A stretch of DNA of 64,000 nucleotides from NCBI RefSeq assembly GCF_001518815.1, contig NZ_CP013987.1, positions 4,734,501 to 4,798,500 on the forward strand. The letters are read 5' to 3'. A model generated the notes under the pieces. It was not told where the DNA came from, made no database searches, and saw only the letters and a program-made list of their open reading frames with translations. Position numbers and translations under genes: made by a program. Position 1 is the first letter of the stretch; each line of letters starts with the position of its first letter. The stretch is from Pseudomonas oryzihabitans (GTDB taxonomy: Bacteria; Pseudomonadota; Gammaproteobacteria; Pseudomonadales; Pseudomonadaceae). Positions 18,035 through 27,305 of the stretch are shown here, one piece after another.

Positions 18035-19579
18035 ATGACTTTATTATCTTCGCTCGCCCACAATTATATAGCGGTCATCGATCAACCCATTGAAGCCAAC
18101 AACTTCGCTGGCGAAGATTGCCGCTATAGTCCTGAGTTCGAGCGACTCGAAGCGGTCTGTCAGGATACCCAGGCGCTGCATCGCGACATCACCCCGGACT
18201 GGGCCGCTACCGTCGAACAGGCGACGGTCTTTCTGCGTGAACACTCCAAGGATCTGCGCGTCGCCGTCTGGCTGACCTGGGCGCTGCAACGCACCCAAAG
18301 CTGGACTGGTCTGGAAGCAGGTCTGGCCCAGCTCGAACGTCTGCTGGAGCGCCATTGGGAAGCCTTGCATCCCCGCAAGGAGCGCACTCGCGCGGCAGCC
18401 CTCGGTTGGCTACAGACACGTCTGGAGAGGCTGTTCGATACCGCCACCCTGAATGCACTCGAGACCTCTTGGCTGCAGACCTTCAGCACCCAGCTCGATC
18501 AGCTGGAAACGCTGCTGCAGTCCCGGCTGGACGAGATAGCGCCGCTGTTGCTGCCCCTGATTCGGCGGTTGGACGAGCAGCTGCGGCGGCAGGCTCAATC
18601 CAGCGCACCGGCTGAATCGACCAAAACCGATACCCCGTCCACCGCAAACGTATCCACTCCGATAGCCCCAGGTCCGCTCGAATCGGACAAGGATGCCCAT
18701 CGCCTCCTGCGCCAGCTCCAGGAAGGCGCCCGCAACCTGAATGGCTGGTGGCTGGGCCAGCGCGCCGGTGATCACCGTGCCCTGCGGCTGAATCGCGCCC
18801 TGCTGTGGAGCGGTATCGATAGCCTGCCCGCTCACGACGCCCAGGGTGTCACTGGCTTGCGTGGCCTGCCAGCTGATCGCCTGAGGCTCTTTCAAGAGCG
18901 TCAGGCGGCCGGCGACGTCGTGGTGCTGCTTGGCGAGCTGGAGGCCAGCCTGGCGCGCGCACCCTTCTGGCTGGATGGTCAGCGCCTGGCCTGGGAATGC
19001 CTGCAGAGTCTAGGCGCCACGGGTGCCTGCCGGGAAATCGAGTGGCCGCTGGTGCTGCTTCTGGAGCGACTGCCAGGCATCGAAGCCCTGGCCTTTCACG
19101 ACGGCCAGCCCTTTGCCGATGCCCAGACCCGGCTCTGGCTGTCCGGTCTGGTGACGGCGACCGCGCCCGCGGCGCAACCTGTAGCCGCACCAGGCGAAGC
19201 GAATCGGGACGCCTGCGCGGAAGCCCTCGCCGAAGCCCTGGCGGAGTGGCGCAGCAACGGACTCAGAAGCGCCGTGCGTGGCCTTCAGCACAACAGCCGT
19301 CAGGCCCAGGGCGAGCGCCAGCGTCTGCTCTGGGACCTGGCCAGCGTCCAGTTGCTGATCCAGGCTCGCCAATTCGAATTGGCACAGCTCCAGCTCGCCG
19401 CACTGGATGCCGAACACGGCGCCTTGCTGGCGCGCTGGGAGCCACAGCTGGCCTTGGAGATCCTCCAGGCGCGCCGCCAGTGCCTGGAAGCCCTACCCGT
19501 CACCGCTGATAGCCGGGCGCAATTGCAACAGCTGCGTCCGCGACTCTGCCGCCTCGATCTCGAAGCGGCGCTCGACTGA
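18035..19579 (+). CDS. tssA: T6SS cap/initiator protein TssA
   Basis: A 514-residue cytoplasmic protein with an N-terminal ImpA-type domain (about residues 10-125; LRVAVWLTWALQRTQSWTGLEAGLAQLERLLERHWEALHP) and a helical C-terminal domain. TssA primes assembly of the baseplate and the sheath/tube at the membrane complex. The start at 18035 is chosen because GAGG lies 7-8 bases upstream and the N-terminus MTLLSSLAHNYI fits the family; an upstream in-frame ATG (17939) would run through the leader hairpin. First gene of the operon, corresponding to hsiA2 of the P. aeruginosa HSI-II cluster. Confidence 0.9.
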   Translation: MTLLSSLAHNYIAVIDQPIEANNFAGEDCRYSPEFERLEAVCQDTQALHRDITPDWAATVEQATVFLREHSKDLRVAVWLTWALQRTQSWTGLEAGLAQLERLLERHWEALHPRKERTRAAALGWLQTRLERLFDTATLNALETSWLQTFSTQLDQLETLLQSRLDEIAPLLLPLIRRLDEQLRRQAQSSAPAESTKTDTPSTANVSTPIAPGPLESDKDAHRLLRQLQEGARNLNGWWLGQRAGDHRALRLNRALLWSGIDSLPAHDAQGVTGLRGLPADRLRLFQERQAAGDVVVLLGELEASLARAPFWLDGQRLAWECLQSLGATGACREIEWPLVLLLERLPGIEALAFHDGQPFADAQTRLWLSGLVTATAPAAQPVAAPGEANRDACAEALAEALAEWRSNGLRSAVRGLQHNSRQAQGERQRLLWDLASVQLLIQARQFELAQLQLAALDAEHGALLARWEPQLALEILQARRQCLEALPVTADSRAQLQQLRPRLCRLDLEAALD

Positions 19580-19608
19580 GGCCCGCCCTCACCTACAAGG
19601 AGAAACAC

Positions 19609-20103
19609 ATGGCCAAAGAAGGCTCGGTTGCCCTGAAAGAACGCATCAACGTCACGGTTCGTCCCGCCAGCGGCGGTGCCGAAGAAGAACTGGAACTGCC
19701 CCTCAAGCTCATGGTGCTGGGCGACTTCACCCAGCGCGCCGACGACCGCAAGTTGGAGGACCGCAAGCTGGTGGCCGTGGACAAGGACAACTTCGACGAG
19801 GTCATGGCCAAGCAGCAGCTGGGCCTGACCCTGGCCGTGCCCAATCGCCTGCAGGACGGCAGCGAAGAGGATCTGGCCGTACGGCTCGACCTCAAGGCGA
19901 TGGCCGACTTCAGTCCGGCGCGCCTGGTGCAACAGGTCCCCGAACTCAAGCAACTGATGGATCTGCGCGACGCTCTGGTCGCCCTCAAGGGTCCGCTTGG
20001 CAATGCCCCGGCCTTCCGCAAGGCCATCGAACAGGTGCTGGCCGATCCGGTCGCCCGGGAGACGGTGCTCGGCGAACTCGGCTTGCCGAATCAAGACCTC
20101 TGA
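19609..20103 (+). CDS. tssB: T6SS contractile sheath small subunit TssB
   Basis: A 164-residue protein that pairs with TssC to form the contractile sheath (VipA/IglA family). Typical segments are LPLKLMVLGDFTQRADDRKLEDRK and the C-terminal LKGPLGNAPAFRKAIEQVL. AAGGAG precedes the ATG at good spacing, suggesting strong translation as expected for a structural subunit. It sits 29 bp after tssA and 14 bp before tssC. Confidence 0.96.
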   Translation: MAKEGSVALKERINVTVRPASGGAEEELELPLKLMVLGDFTQRADDRKLEDRKLVAVDKDNFDEVMAKQQLGLTLAVPNRLQDGSEEDLAVRLDLKAMADFSPARLVQQVPELKQLMDLRDALVALKGPLGNAPAFRKAIEQVLADPVARETVLGELGLPNQDL

Positions 20104-20117
20104 TCAGGATGACCACC

Positions 20118-21596
20118 ATGACCGATACCCTGCTCCAGCAGCATCCTGCCCACAGCGCCGCAGACAGCGGCATTCTCGATCGCATCATCGCCGAGACCCG
20201 CCTGGCGCCCCATGACGAAGGCTATGGCGTAGCCAGGCGCGGCATCTCCGCCTTCATCGAGGAATTGCTCAAGCCGCACAATGCCCAGCAGCCGGTAAAG
20301 AAGGCGCTGGTCGACCGGATGATCGCGGAGATCGACGAGAAGCTCAGCCGGCAGGTCGACGAGATCCTGCACCACGAAGCGTTCCAGTCCCTGGAAGCCG
20401 CCTGGCGCGGCCTGCGTCTACTGGTGGACCGTACCGACTTCCGCGAAAACAACCGGATCGAGATGCTCAGCGTTTCCAAGCAGGATCTGCTGGAAGATTT
20501 CGAGGACTCCCCGGACATCGTCCAGTCAGGCCTCTACAAGCACGTCTACACGGCCGAATTCGGTCAGTTCGGCGGCGAGCCGGTCGGCGCTATCATCGCC
20601 AACTACGACTTCGACCCCACCGCGCCGGACATTCGCACCCTGCAACAGGTGGCGGCGGTCTCGGCCATGGCCCATGCGCCCTTCATTGCTGCGGCCGGGC
20701 CACGCTTCTTCGGCCTGGAAAGCTTTACCGGTCTGCCCGACCTGAAGGATCTCAAGGATCACTTCGATGGTCCGCAATTCGCCAAGTGGCAGAGTTTCCG
20801 GGAGCAGGAAGACGCCCGGTATATCGGCCTGACCCTGCCACGCTTTCTGCTGCGGACGCCCTATGATCCGGAGGAGAATCCGGTCAAGACCTTCGCCTAT
20901 CGCGAGAACGTCAGTCAGAGCCACGGCCATTATCTCTGGGGCAATACCGCCTACGCCTTCGCCACCCGCCTGACCCACAGCTTCGCCAAGTACCGCTGGT
21001 GCCCGAACATCGTTGGCCCCCAAAGCGGCGGCGCCGTCGAGGACCTGCCGCTGCATCACTTCGAGAGCATGGGTGAGATCGAGACCAAGATCCCTACCGA
21101 GGTGTTGATTTCCGATCGCCGCGAATACGAACTGGCCGATGCCGGCTTCATTGCCCTGACCATGCGCAAGGGCAGCGACAACGCCGCCTTCTTCTCCGCC
21201 TGCTCGACGCAGAAGCCCAAGGTCTACGGTAATAGCGAAGAAGGTCGCGCCGCCGAGCTGAACTACAAGCTTGGCACCCAGTTGCCCTATCTGTTCATCG
21301 TCAGCCGCCTGGCGCACTACCTGAAAGTACTGCAGCGCGAGCAACTGGGCGGCACCAAGGAACGTACCGATCTCGAACTGGAACTCAACAAATGGATCCG
21401 CCAGTTCGTTGCCGACCAGGAGAATCCCAGCGCCGAGGTGCGCGGGCGCCGACCGTTGCGCTCAGCCAGCATTCGCGTCAGCGATGTCGAGGGCAACCCG
21501 GGCTGGTTCCGCGTGGGTCTGAGTGTGCGGCCGCACTTCAAGTATCAGGGCGCCGATTTCACCCTGTCGCTGGTCGGCAAGCTGGACAAGGAGTAA
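20118..21596 (+). CDS. tssC: T6SS contractile sheath large subunit TssC
   Basis: A 492-residue sheath subunit (VipB/IglB/EvpB family). Conserved stretches include FQSLEAAWRGLRLLVDRTDF, IANYDFDPTAPDIRTLQQV and NPGWFRVGLSVRPHFKYQGAD near the end. Two in-frame ATGs exist at 20109 and 20118; the second is preferred because AGGA is at 20106-20109, giving eight bases of spacing. The gene partners tssB immediately upstream. Confidence 0.96.
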   Translation: MTDTLLQQHPAHSAADSGILDRIIAETRLAPHDEGYGVARRGISAFIEELLKPHNAQQPVKKALVDRMIAEIDEKLSRQVDEILHHEAFQSLEAAWRGLRLLVDRTDFRENNRIEMLSVSKQDLLEDFEDSPDIVQSGLYKHVYTAEFGQFGGEPVGAIIANYDFDPTAPDIRTLQQVAAVSAMAHAPFIAAAGPRFFGLESFTGLPDLKDLKDHFDGPQFAKWQSFREQEDARYIGLTLPRFLLRTPYDPEENPVKTFAYRENVSQSHGHYLWGNTAYAFATRLTHSFAKYRWCPNIVGPQSGGAVEDLPLHHFESMGEIETKIPTEVLISDRREYELADAGFIALTMRKGSDNAAFFSACSTQKPKVYGNSEEGRAAELNYKLGTQLPYLFIVSRLAHYLKVLQREQLGGTKERTDLELELNKWIRQFVADQENPSAEVRGRRPLRSASIRVSDVEGNPGWFRVGLSVRPHFKYQGADFTLSLVGKLDKE

Positions 21597-21602
21597 CGGG
21601 CC

Positions 21603-21998
21603 ATGAGCCACGGCAGTCTGTTCGAACGCCTGGCCGGCACGCGCGCCCAGGGTTCGCCCTTCGAAGCCCTGAGCACCTCGGTAGCCGGGCACCTGGCGAA
21701 GATGCTCAGTACTCGTGCCGGCAGCGTACCAATTCAGGCCGATTACGGACTGCCCGATCTCAACGACCTGCGGCTGTCGCTGCACGATTCGCTACAGCGG
21801 GCATGCCTGGCCATCGAGCATTTCGTCGCCGCCTATGAGCCACGCTTGTCCGAGGTGAAGGTCCTGCCCTTGCCGCGGGAAGGCACCACCCTGGCCTTTG
21901 CACTGGAAGGCCAGCTCGAACTTGACGGCCAGCGTCGTCCCATCCGTTTCACCGCCAGCCTGGATGGCAGCGGTCAGGTCAGGGTCAATCAGGGATAG
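21603..21998 (+). CDS. tssE: T6SS baseplate protein TssE (gp25-like)
   Basis: A 131-residue baseplate component of the GPW/gp25 lysozyme-like family without enzymatic role. The EPR motif expected for gp25 proteins is present as AAYEPRLSEVKVLP. It starts six bases after tssC and is followed within five bases by tssF, consistent with tightly coupled translation. No hcp (tssD) gene lies between tssC and tssE, where many clusters have one. Confidence 0.93.
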   Translation: MSHGSLFERLAGTRAQGSPFEALSTSVAGHLAKMLSTRAGSVPIQADYGLPDLNDLRLSLHDSLQRACLAIEHFVAAYEPRLSEVKVLPLPREGTTLAFALEGQLELDGQRRPIRFTASLDGSGQVRVNQG

Positions 21999-22002
21999 GT
22001 CC

Positions 22003-23787
22003 ATGTCCTTCAATCACTACTACCAGAGCGAACTGGCGGAATTGCGCCAGTTGGGGGCACGCTTCGCCGAGCGTAATCCTGCCCTCGCGCCCTTCCTTAG
22101 CCAGGGTGGCCAGGATCCAGATGTCGAGCGGCTGTTGGAGGGCTTCGCCTTTCTCACTGGTCGGCTACGACAAAAGCTCGACGACGAACTGCCAGAGCTG
22201 ACCCATTCGCTGCTCAATTTGCTCTGGCCGCATTACCTCAGGCCACTACCGAGCTGCGCCATCCTTGAATTCGAGTCGCTGCCTGCACCTGGCGTAGCAG
22301 TCGCGGTTCCACGTGGAACGGAAGTGGAATCCAGACCGCTGGATGAGGTGAGCTGCCGCTTTCGTACCTGCTTCGGCATCGACATCCAGCCGCTACGGGT
22401 GGATGAATTGAGCTTTGCTCAGCAAGGCGCAGGCGCGTGCATGACGCTACGCTTGGGAATCACCGGCAGTGGCACCCTGGAAGACCTGGATCTGTGTCAG
22501 CTGCCACTGCACTTGGCTGGTGACCGTACGCTCAGCCAAGATCTTTATCTTGCACTGCTGCACAACCTGGCCGGCTTGACCCTGGTTCCCGTGGACGCTG
22601 CGGGCCAACCGCTGACCGATGAGCACGGTCGCGAGCGTGCCCTGTCGCTCGCCATCGACCAGATTCAACCCCTGGGTTTCGGTGAAGAAGAGGCACTCCT
22701 GCCCTATCCGCCCAATGCCTTCCGCGGCTATCGGCACCTACAGGAATACTTCGCCTTCCCGGAGAAATTCCTCTTTGTCTCGATTCAGGGGCTCACGGTA
22801 CTACGCACGCTGCCGGACAGCGTGCGTCGCCAAGCACAGGGCCTGACGTTGCGCTTCGATATCACCCGAATCGCCCGGCAACCGCGCCTGCCCACGCGTG
22901 ACAATCTTCGGCTGCACTGCGTACCGGTGGTCAATCTGTTCCGTCATGATGCCCTGCCGATTCGGCTCGACGGCAAGCGGGACGAATACCCACTGTTCCC
23001 GGCTGGCCATGGCCGCGAGCATCTGGGCGTCTTTGCCGTGGAGCGGGTGACCGGCTGGCAACCAGGCGGCCTGGGCCATCGTGACTATCTACCCTTCGAA
23101 TCCTTCGCCCATGACCTGAGCTTTGGTGGCCAGAAGCGTCGACCGCACTATGCGGTGCGCCAGCGCACCGCGCTGCTGCACAGCGGCATCGATACCTACC
23201 TGGCCTTTGGTGAGGCAAGCGCCGACCAGGACACCCTGTCCATCGAGCTGACCTGCACCAACCAGAACCTGCCTCAGCGGCTGCGCGCCGGCGACCTTTG
23301 CCTGCCCACCGAGAGCACCCCGGGCGGCCTGGTCTTTCGCAACCTGGCCAGGCCGACCGCCAGTCACGCGCCGGTGCTGTCCGGCGACCGACTGTGGCAG
23401 CTGGTCTCCAACCTGTCGCTCAACTATCTGTCGCTCACCGACGTGGCGGCGCTGCGCACGGTGCTGGCCAGTTACGACCTGCCCCGCCAGCACGACCGCC
23501 AGGCCGAGCGCGTCAGCCGCCAGCGCCTAGCCGCACTGCGGAGCATCAGCCATCGCCCGGTGGATCGTCTCTACCGGGGCCTGCCGATCCGCGGCATAGC
23601 CACCCAGTTGGACATGGATGCCAGTGGCTTTCGCAGCGAAGGCGAGCTGTACCTGTTCGCCAGCGTGCTCAACGAGTTCTTCGCGCTCTACGCCAGCCTG
23701 AACTCCTTCCATCAACTCAGCGTTCGCAGCCTGCAGGGAGAGGTGTATCTATGGACACCGCGCATGGGTCAGCAGCCGCTGATCTGA
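22003..23787 (+). CDS. tssF: T6SS baseplate protein TssF
   Basis: A 594-residue baseplate wedge protein (VasA/ImpG family). Typical are the N-terminal YYQSELAELRQLGARFAERNPALAPFL, LTHSLLNLLWPHYLRPLPS, and LAFGEASADQDTLSIELTCTN. The ATG at 22003 starts MSFNHYYQSEL; longer readings overlap tssE fully. Its 3' end overlaps tssG by 37 bases. A parS-like palindrome lies within the gene at 22306-22319. Confidence 0.95.
   Translation: MSFNHYYQSELAELRQLGARFAERNPALAPFLSQGGQDPDVERLLEGFAFLTGRLRQKLDDELPELTHSLLNLLWPHYLRPLPSCAILEFESLPAPGVAVAVPRGTEVESRPLDEVSCRFRTCFGIDIQPLRVDELSFAQQGAGACMTLRLGITGSGTLEDLDLCQLPLHLAGDRTLSQDLYLALLHNLAGLTLVPVDAAGQPLTDEHGRERALSLAIDQIQPLGFGEEEALLPYPPNAFRGYRHLQEYFAFPEKFLFVSIQGLTVLRTLPDSVRRQAQGLTLRFDITRIARQPRLPTRDNLRLHCVPVVNLFRHDALPIRLDGKRDEYPLFPAGHGREHLGVFAVERVTGWQPGGLGHRDYLPFESFAHDLSFGGQKRRPHYAVRQRTALLHSGIDTYLAFGEASADQDTLSIELTCTNQNLPQRLRAGDLCLPTESTPGGLVFRNLARPTASHAPVLSGDRLWQLVSNLSLNYLSLTDVAALRTVLASYDLPRQHDRQAERVSRQRLAALRSISHRPVDRLYRGLPIRGIATQLDMDASGFRSEGELYLFASVLNEFFALYASLNSFHQLSVRSLQGEVYLWTPRMGQQPLI
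22306..22319. other. parS-like ParB binding site within tssF
   Basis: GTTCCACGTGGAAC is a perfect 14-bp palindrome identical to the core of the Pseudomonas parS consensus TGTTCCACGTGGAACA; only the outer bases differ (G on both sides). The same 16-mer recurs at 50772-50787. ParB binding is inference. Confidence 0.65.
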
Positions 23788-24761
23788 ATCGCTCAGCCCT
23801 GTGCCGCGACATTCGCGAGTACTCGCTGTTCCAGGGTATCGGGCAGGTGCTTGGACAGTTGCAGCGCCTGGCGCCAGCGCTCACTGAAGACCAGCTCTAT
23901 GAGCGTCTGGAGTTCCATGGCAATCCCAGCCTGGCCTTTCCCGGCAGCGATATCGAACGCCTGGAGTTCATCGAGGCGGCCGACGGCCTACGCGCACGCC
24001 TGCAACTCAACCTAGTCGCGCTGATGGGCAGCGGTTCGCCGCTGCCCGCCTTCTACAGCGAGCAGGCACTCGGCGATGGTGAGCCGGGTCGCACCACCCG
24101 CGACTTTCTTGATCTGTTCAACCATCGGCTGCATCGCCTGCTGCTACCGATCTGGCGCAAATACCGCTATCACGCCCGCTTTCGCGAAGCCGCGCGCGAC
24201 GAGTTGTCCGCTCGGCTGTTCAGTCTCATCGGCTTGGGCGACAGCAGTCTGCGCCAGGCGCCGGAACTGAACTGGAAGCGCCTGCTGCCCTATCTCGGCC
24301 TGCTCAGTCTCAAGGTGCATTCGGCGGCACTTATCGAGGCCGTGCTGCGCTACTACTTCGAGCAGCACGCGCTGCACCTGGAGCAATGCCTGGAGCGCAC
24401 GGTAACCATTCCCGCCGAGCAGCACTCACGCCTGGGCCAAGCCACTGCCCGACTCGGCCAGACCGGGGTCTTGGGTGTGCAGGTGCGTGATCGCGGTGGC
24501 AAGTTCCGTCTGCACCTGCTCGAGCTGGACTGGAACGCCTTTCATGCCTTCCTGCCCGCCGGCGCCCACTACACCGCCTTGCGCGCCCTGCTGCGCTTCA
24601 TCCTGCGCGACCCGCTGGACCATGACCTCTGCCTGCACCTGCGCCGGGATGCGCTGCAGGAATGGCGCCTGGATGACGCCAGCCCCTGCCGGTTGGGTTG
24701 GACCACCTGGCTCGGCCTCGGCCACGCCAAGGGTCAGGTCACCCTGGCCTGCAACCGTTAA
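23751..24761 (+). CDS. tssG: T6SS baseplate protein TssG
   Basis: A 336-residue baseplate wedge protein (VasB/ImpH family). It begins MDTAHGSAAADLNR, followed by the typical REYSLFQGIGQVLGQL and FHGNPSLAFPGSDIERLE (about residues 25-75), then GSGSPLPAFYSEQAL and FLDLFNHRLHRLLLPIWRKYRY. The start lies inside tssF (37-base overlap) behind GGGAGAGG. TssF and TssG form the wedge with TssE and TssK. Confidence 0.94.
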   Translation: MDTAHGSAAADLNRSALCRDIREYSLFQGIGQVLGQLQRLAPALTEDQLYERLEFHGNPSLAFPGSDIERLEFIEAADGLRARLQLNLVALMGSGSPLPAFYSEQALGDGEPGRTTRDFLDLFNHRLHRLLLPIWRKYRYHARFREAARDELSARLFSLIGLGDSSLRQAPELNWKRLLPYLGLLSLKVHSAALIEAVLRYYFEQHALHLEQCLERTVTIPAEQHSRLGQATARLGQTGVLGVQVRDRGGKFRLHLLELDWNAFHAFLPAGAHYTALRALLRFILRDPLDHDLCLHLRRDALQEWRLDDASPCRLGWTTWLGLGHAKGQVTLACNR

Positions 24762-24776
24762 TCAAGGACGATCGAC

Positions 24777-27305
24777 ATGCTCACTCTGGACCTGCAACAC
24801 CTCATCAACAGCCTGTCCGCTGCGACACGGCAGGACCTGGAACAGGCGGCGCAACGCTGTGTTCACCGAGGCGGTCGACAGATCCTCGTCGAAGACCTGC
24901 TGGCCGTGCTGCTGGAGTCCCGTGACGGTCTACTCGATCGCGCCCTGAGCGCTGCCGACGTCGACCTCGCGGACTTCGCCGCTGCCTTGCAACTTCGCCC
25001 GGGCAATGGTGAAGGGGGCGATCCGGTATTCGCCCCTGAGCTCCTGTTGTGGTTGCAGGATGCCGTACTACTTGCCCGTCTTGAGCTGGAGCAGCCGGAG
25101 GTTGGCGCCGCCGCTCTGCTGCTGGCCCTGCTGCGGCATCCCGAACGCCACCTGGGGACTCGCTATGGTCGCCTGCTGGAGCAGGTGGACGCCGCACAAC
25201 TCCTGGACTTCGTCAAAACGCAGCTACCAGCGACGGCGCCGCTCACCGGTGAGTCGCCGCTGAGCCGTTTCACCCATGATCTCAGCGCGCAGGCCCGTGC
25301 CGGTCACATAGATCCGGTGCTAGGGCGCGAGGCGGAGATTCGCCAGCTGGTGGATATCCTCTCGCGGCGGCGCAAGAACAATCCCATCGTGGTGGGCGAA
25401 GCCGGAGTCGGCAAGACCGCCATCGTCGAGGGGCTGGCGCTGCGCATCGCGGCCGGCGAAGTGCCCGACAGCCTGCGACGGGTGGAGGTACGTACTCTCG
25501 ATCTCGGCCTGCTCCAGGCCGGCGCCAGCGTCAAGGGCGAGTTCGAGCGCCGCTTGCAGGGCGTGCTCGAGGCTGTACGCCAGGCGCCGCAACAGATCAT
25601 CCTGTTCATCGATGAGGCCCATACCCTGATCGGCGCCGGCGGCCAAAGCGGTGGCTCGGACGCGGCCAATTTGCTGAAACCGGCCCTGGCCCGGGGCGAA
25701 TTGCGCACCATCGCCGCCACCACCTGGGGCGAGTACAGGAAGTACTTCGAAAAGGATCCAGCCCTGGCGCGGCGCTTTCAACCGGTGAAGCTGGATGAGC
25801 TCGACATTGCCGCCGCCATCACCGCCCTGCGCGGCCTGGCGCCTACCTATGCGGCCAGCCACGGCGTCTATCTGCGTGACGATGCCGTGGTCGCCGCTGC
25901 CGAACTGGCTGCTCGCTATCTCAGCGATCGCCAGTTGCCGGACAAGGCGGTGGACGTACTCGACACCTGCTGCGCCCGTGTCCGTATCAGCCTGTCCAGT
26001 CCACCCGCAGCGCTGGAAGAATCACGCGCCCGCCTGGCGGCTACCGAGCGCGCCCTCGACGCGCTCCAGCGCGATACCGGTCACGATCTGCCCGTCGAGC
26101 CCGCCACCCTGGAGCACCTTATTGCCACGCTGGAGCGTGAGCGTCTGGCAGCTGCAGCCCTGCAAGCCGAGTGGGAACGCCAGAAGACGCTGGCAGAACG
26201 CATCCTGGCGCTGCGCGCTACTGGTACCCGCGAAGAACTGGCCGCTACCCAGGCCGAACTGGAAAGCTTGCAGCGGCAGGGTCAGCGCCTGGTCAGTCTG
26301 GAGGTCTGCCCGCAGCTGGTCGCAGAGGTGATAGGAGACTGGACCGGCCTTCCGGTCGACCAGCTCGCCCGCCGTCATGATCAGCGTCTTGCCAGCTTCG
26401 CCAGCGACCTGCGTGGGCGCCTGCGCGGCCAGGAGCAGGCGGTGGTCGCGCTGGATCGCGCCCTGCGCGCCGCCGCAGCTGGTCTCAACGCGCCCGAGGC
26501 ACCCGTCGGCGTCTTCCTGCTGGTCGGACCCAGTGGCGTCGGCAAGACCGAAACCGCCCTGGCCCTGGCCGACCTGCTCTATGGCGGCGAGCGCTTTCTC
26601 ACCACCCTCAACCTGTCGGAGTTCGCCGAGAAGCACAGCGTGTCACGCCTGATCGGTGCTCCGCCCGGCTATGTCGGCTATGGCGAAGGCGGCCTGCTCA
26701 CCGAAGCCGTCCGTCGTCAGCCCTATTCGGTGGTCTTGCTGGATGAGGTGGAAAAGGCTGATCCCGAGGTACTCAACCTCTTCTATCAGATCTTCGACCG
26801 CGGCCAGGCCACCGACAGCGAAGGCCGTCAGATCGACTTCCGCAACGTGCTCTTCCTGCTCACCTCCAACCTGGCCAGCGCCGAGATCCAGCGGCTGTGC
26901 GCGAGCGGGCGGCCAGATGTGGCTAGCCTTACCGAAAGCATCCGCCCCATCCTGACACACCATTTCAAGCCGGCGCTGCTGGCACGCCTGCGTGTGGTGC
27001 CCTACTACCCGCTGGACACCGACCAGTTGCGCGAACTGGTGGTACAGAAACTGGCGCGGGTCGGTCTACGCCTGGCTGCACGGCGCGTCGCCTTCAGCTA
27101 TGCTCCGGCACTGCTGGACGACCTGGCGACGCGTTGCCAGGATGATGACAGCGGCGCCCGCCGGATCGATCTGTTGCTGGAGCAGCGGGTACTGCCGCCG
27201 TTGACTGATCGTCTGCTCGAGGCTTTGGCCCTGGGGCGGACCCTGCGCCAGCTGCACCTCGACATCACTCCCGAAGGCGAGCTGCAGTGCGAGGTGGCGG
27301 CATGA
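24777..27305 (+). CDS. tssH: T6SS sheath-disassembly ATPase ClpV
   Basis: An 842-residue AAA+ unfoldase (TssH/ClpV) that recycles contracted TssB/TssC sheath. Residues 1-160 form the Clp N-domain. The first AAA module has Walker A GEAGVGKTA near 207 and Walker B ILFIDEAHTLIGAGG; a coiled middle region spans about 395-520. The second module has Walker A GPSGVGKTE near 584 and PPGYVGYGEGG. Both ATPase sites look intact. It starts 15 bp after tssG, and its stop overlaps the ATG of the sigma-54 activator (ATGA). Confidence 0.96.
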   Translation: MLTLDLQHLINSLSAATRQDLEQAAQRCVHRGGRQILVEDLLAVLLESRDGLLDRALSAADVDLADFAAALQLRPGNGEGGDPVFAPELLLWLQDAVLLARLELEQPEVGAAALLLALLRHPERHLGTRYGRLLEQVDAAQLLDFVKTQLPATAPLTGESPLSRFTHDLSAQARAGHIDPVLGREAEIRQLVDILSRRRKNNPIVVGEAGVGKTAIVEGLALRIAAGEVPDSLRRVEVRTLDLGLLQAGASVKGEFERRLQGVLEAVRQAPQQIILFIDEAHTLIGAGGQSGGSDAANLLKPALARGELRTIAATTWGEYRKYFEKDPALARRFQPVKLDELDIAAAITALRGLAPTYAASHGVYLRDDAVVAAAELAARYLSDRQLPDKAVDVLDTCCARVRISLSSPPAALEESRARLAATERALDALQRDTGHDLPVEPATLEHLIATLERERLAAAALQAEWERQKTLAERILALRATGTREELAATQAELESLQRQGQRLVSLEVCPQLVAEVIGDWTGLPVDQLARRHDQRLASFASDLRGRLRGQEQAVVALDRALRAAAAGLNAPEAPVGVFLLVGPSGVGKTETALALADLLYGGERFLTTLNLSEFAEKHSVSRLIGAPPGYVGYGEGGLLTEAVRRQPYSVVLLDEVEKADPEVLNLFYQIFDRGQATDSEGRQIDFRNVLFLLTSNLASAEIQRLCASGRPDVASLTESIRPILTHHFKPALLARLRVVPYYPLDTDQLRELVVQKLARVGLRLAARRVAFSYAPALLDDLATRCQDDDSGARRIDLLLEQRVLPPLTDRLLEALALGRTLRQLHLDITPEGELQCEVAA

